Source: DATEZO01 sp035255485 | GTDB lineage: Bacteria; Pseudomonadota; Gammaproteobacteria; Burkholderiales; Burkholderiaceae_D | DNA: 15,130 bases | NCBI GenBank assembly: GCA_035255485.1 | Contig: DATEZO010000134.1 | Location: 1 to 15,130 of the forward strand | Direction: 5' to 3' | The notes under the pieces: generated by a model | Told to the model about the DNA's origin: nothing | Databases searched by the model: none | Seen by the model: only the letters and a program-made list of their open reading frames with translations | Part shown: in pieces, positions 14,014-15,130 of the stretch | Layout of the letters: each line of letters starts with the position of its first letter | Numbering within the stretch: the first letter of the stretch is position 1 | Made by a program: the position numbers and the translations under genes

Positions 14014-15130
14014 CTACATGCTGCGGCGGTATTGTCCGCCCACCTCGAACAGAGCGCTGCTGATCTGTCCCAGCGAGCACACACGCACCGCGTCCACCAG
14101 GGTCGCAAATACATTCTCGTTGTTGATCACCGCCTGCTGCAGTTTTTGCAGCATGGCCGGCGCTTCGTTCGCATGGCGTGACTGGAAGTCCGCCAGGCGC
14201 TTCAACTGCGACTGTTTTTCTTCCTCGGTCGAGCGCGCCAGTTTCAGCGTCTTCGGTGTCATATCGGCCTTCGGATTGAGGAAGGTATTGACGCCAATAA
14301 TAGGCAGCGTGCCGTCGTGCTTCAACTGTTCGTAATGCAGCGACTCTTCCTGGATCTTGCTGCGCTGGTAGCCGGTTTCCATCGCGCCCAGCACGCCGCC
14401 GCGCTCGGCGATGCGCTCGAATTCCTGCAACACGGCTTCTTCCACCAGATCGGTCAGTTCCTCGATGATGAAGCTACCCTGGTTCGGGTTTTCATTTTTC
14501 GCCAGGCCCCATTCGCGGTTGATAATCAGCTGGATTGCCAGCGCCCGGCGCACCGATTCATCGGTCGGTGTGGTGATCGCTTCGTCGTAGGCATTGGTAT
14601 GCAGCGAGTTGCAGTTGTCGTAAATCGCGATCAGCGCCTGCAGCGTGGTGCGGATATCGTTGAAGTCGATTTCCTGCGCATGCAGCGAGCGGCCCGAAGT
14701 CTGGATATGGTATTTCAGCTTCTGGCTGCGCTCGTTGGCGCCGTACTTGTCGCGCATCGCGACTGCCCAGATCCGGCGCGCCACGCGCCCCAGCACCGTG
14801 TATTCCGGGTCCATGCCGTTGCTGAAGAAGAACGACAGGTTGGGAGCGAAATCGTCGGCCTGCATGCCGCGCGCCAGATACGCTTCGACCAGCGTGAAGC
14901 CGTTCGACAGCGTGAATGCCAGCTGCGAAATCGGGTTGGCGCCGGCTTCGGCGATGTGGTAGCCGGAAATCGATACCGAATAGAAATTACGCACCTGGTG
15001 ATGCACGAAATATTCCTGGATATCGCCCATCAGCTTCAGCGAAAACTCGGTCGAGAAGATGCAGGTGTTCTGGCCCTGGTCTTCCTTCAGGATATCGGCC
15101 TGCACCGTGCCGCGCACGTTCTGCAATACC
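14014..15130 (-). CDS. icmF: isobutyryl-CoA mutase fused (IcmF), C-terminal part
   Basis: Only the last 372 or so codons are in the window; the N-terminal B12-binding and G-protein chaperone domains of IcmF lie to the right. The visible part is the substrate-binding mutase domain: GTVQADILKEDQGQN, the FSTEFSLKLMGDIQEY segment, VRNFYSVSISGYHIAEAGAN, EAYLARGM and SLHTNAYDEAITTPT are characteristic of the IcmF group, not of methylmalonyl-CoA mutase. The enzyme interconverts isobutyryl- and butyryl-CoA using adenosylcobalamin. The gene ends VGGQYRRSM with TAG at 14014. The shared tail at 5379-5496 makes it notable for the history of this region. Confidence 0.92.
   Translation of the reverse strand, partial: VLQNVRGTVQADILKEDQGQNTCIFSTEFSLKLMGDIQEYFVHHQVRNFYSVSISGYHIAEAGANPISQLAFTLSNGFTLVEAYLARGMQADDFAPNLSFFFSNGMDPEYTVLGRVARRIWAVAMRDKYGANERSQKLKYHIQTSGRSLHAQEIDFNDIRTTLQALIAIYDNCNSLHTNAYDEAITTPTDESVRRALAIQLIINREWGLAKNENPNQGSFIIEELTDLVEEAVLQEFERIAERGGVLGAMETGYQRSKIQEESLHYEQLKHDGTLPIIGVNTFLNPKADMTPKTLKLARSTEEEKQSQLKRLADFQSRHANEAPAMLQKLQQAVINNENVFATLVDAVRVCSLGQISSALFEVGGQYRRSM

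Noticed and set aside
5379..14130. The two icmF tails as att sites of a recent integrative element
   Set aside because: The copies differ at about 9 of 39 residues and at many bases, no integrase gene lies between them, and the segment has no other mobile-element cargo; kept only as an open finding, not called as an element.
1..15130. CRISPR arrays, tRNA or rRNA genes
   Set aside because: No regularly spaced repeats and no cloverleaf or rRNA-like sequence seen on either strand.

Overview
The window looks like accessory chromosome from a betaproteobacterium, most likely Burkholderiales and plausibly Oxalobacteraceae. The reasons are the fused isobutyryl-CoA mutase (IcmF) at the right edge, the IS1182-, IS4- and RAYT-type transposase pieces, and the type of integron cassettes present. 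The genus is a guess. Almost every gene lies on the minus strand.

Region 1 (1-778) is the N-terminal half of an IS1182-family transposase that runs off the left edge. Region 2 (about 850-5310) is what I read as an inactivated integron: seven consecutive small-gene cassettes on the minus strand, each followed by an attC-like site. In reading order from the attI side they are a zinc-ribbon/two-helix membrane protein, a DUF2846-like lipoprotein, a GNAT acetyltransferase, a second GNAT acetyltransferase with a long odd leader, an exported NTF2-like protein, a VOC/glyoxalase-like protein and a LysE-family exporter. At the expected place, divergent from the array, lie only the first 30 or so codons of an integron integrase (5211-5306, plus strand), already carrying a nonsense codon. 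No one label in the window announces this system; it comes from reading the intergenic repeats and the 32-codon remnant together.

Region 3 (5333-5866) is a mosaic of three broken genes joined end to end on the minus strand: the start of a RAYT-type transposase, a frameshifted piece of an IS4-family transposase, and the last 39 codons of a second, diverged icmF with its own terminator-like hairpin. This junction abuts the cut end of intI.

Region 4 (6049-13731) is an envelope-signalling cluster. A TonB-dependent receptor, a YfiR-family periplasmic protein and a CHASE8-HAMP hybrid histidine kinase are tightly coupled (2-nt gap, then an overlap), preceded on the same strand by a REC-PAS-GGDEF-EAL protein. 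YfiR and CHASE8 are the partner and sensor parts of the YfiBNR c-di-GMP system; here the output is a histidine kinase and the outer-membrane component is a TonB receptor. I infer ligand sensing at the outer membrane feeding phosphorelay and c-di-GMP control. Region 5 (14014 to the right edge) is the C-terminal part of the intact icmF.
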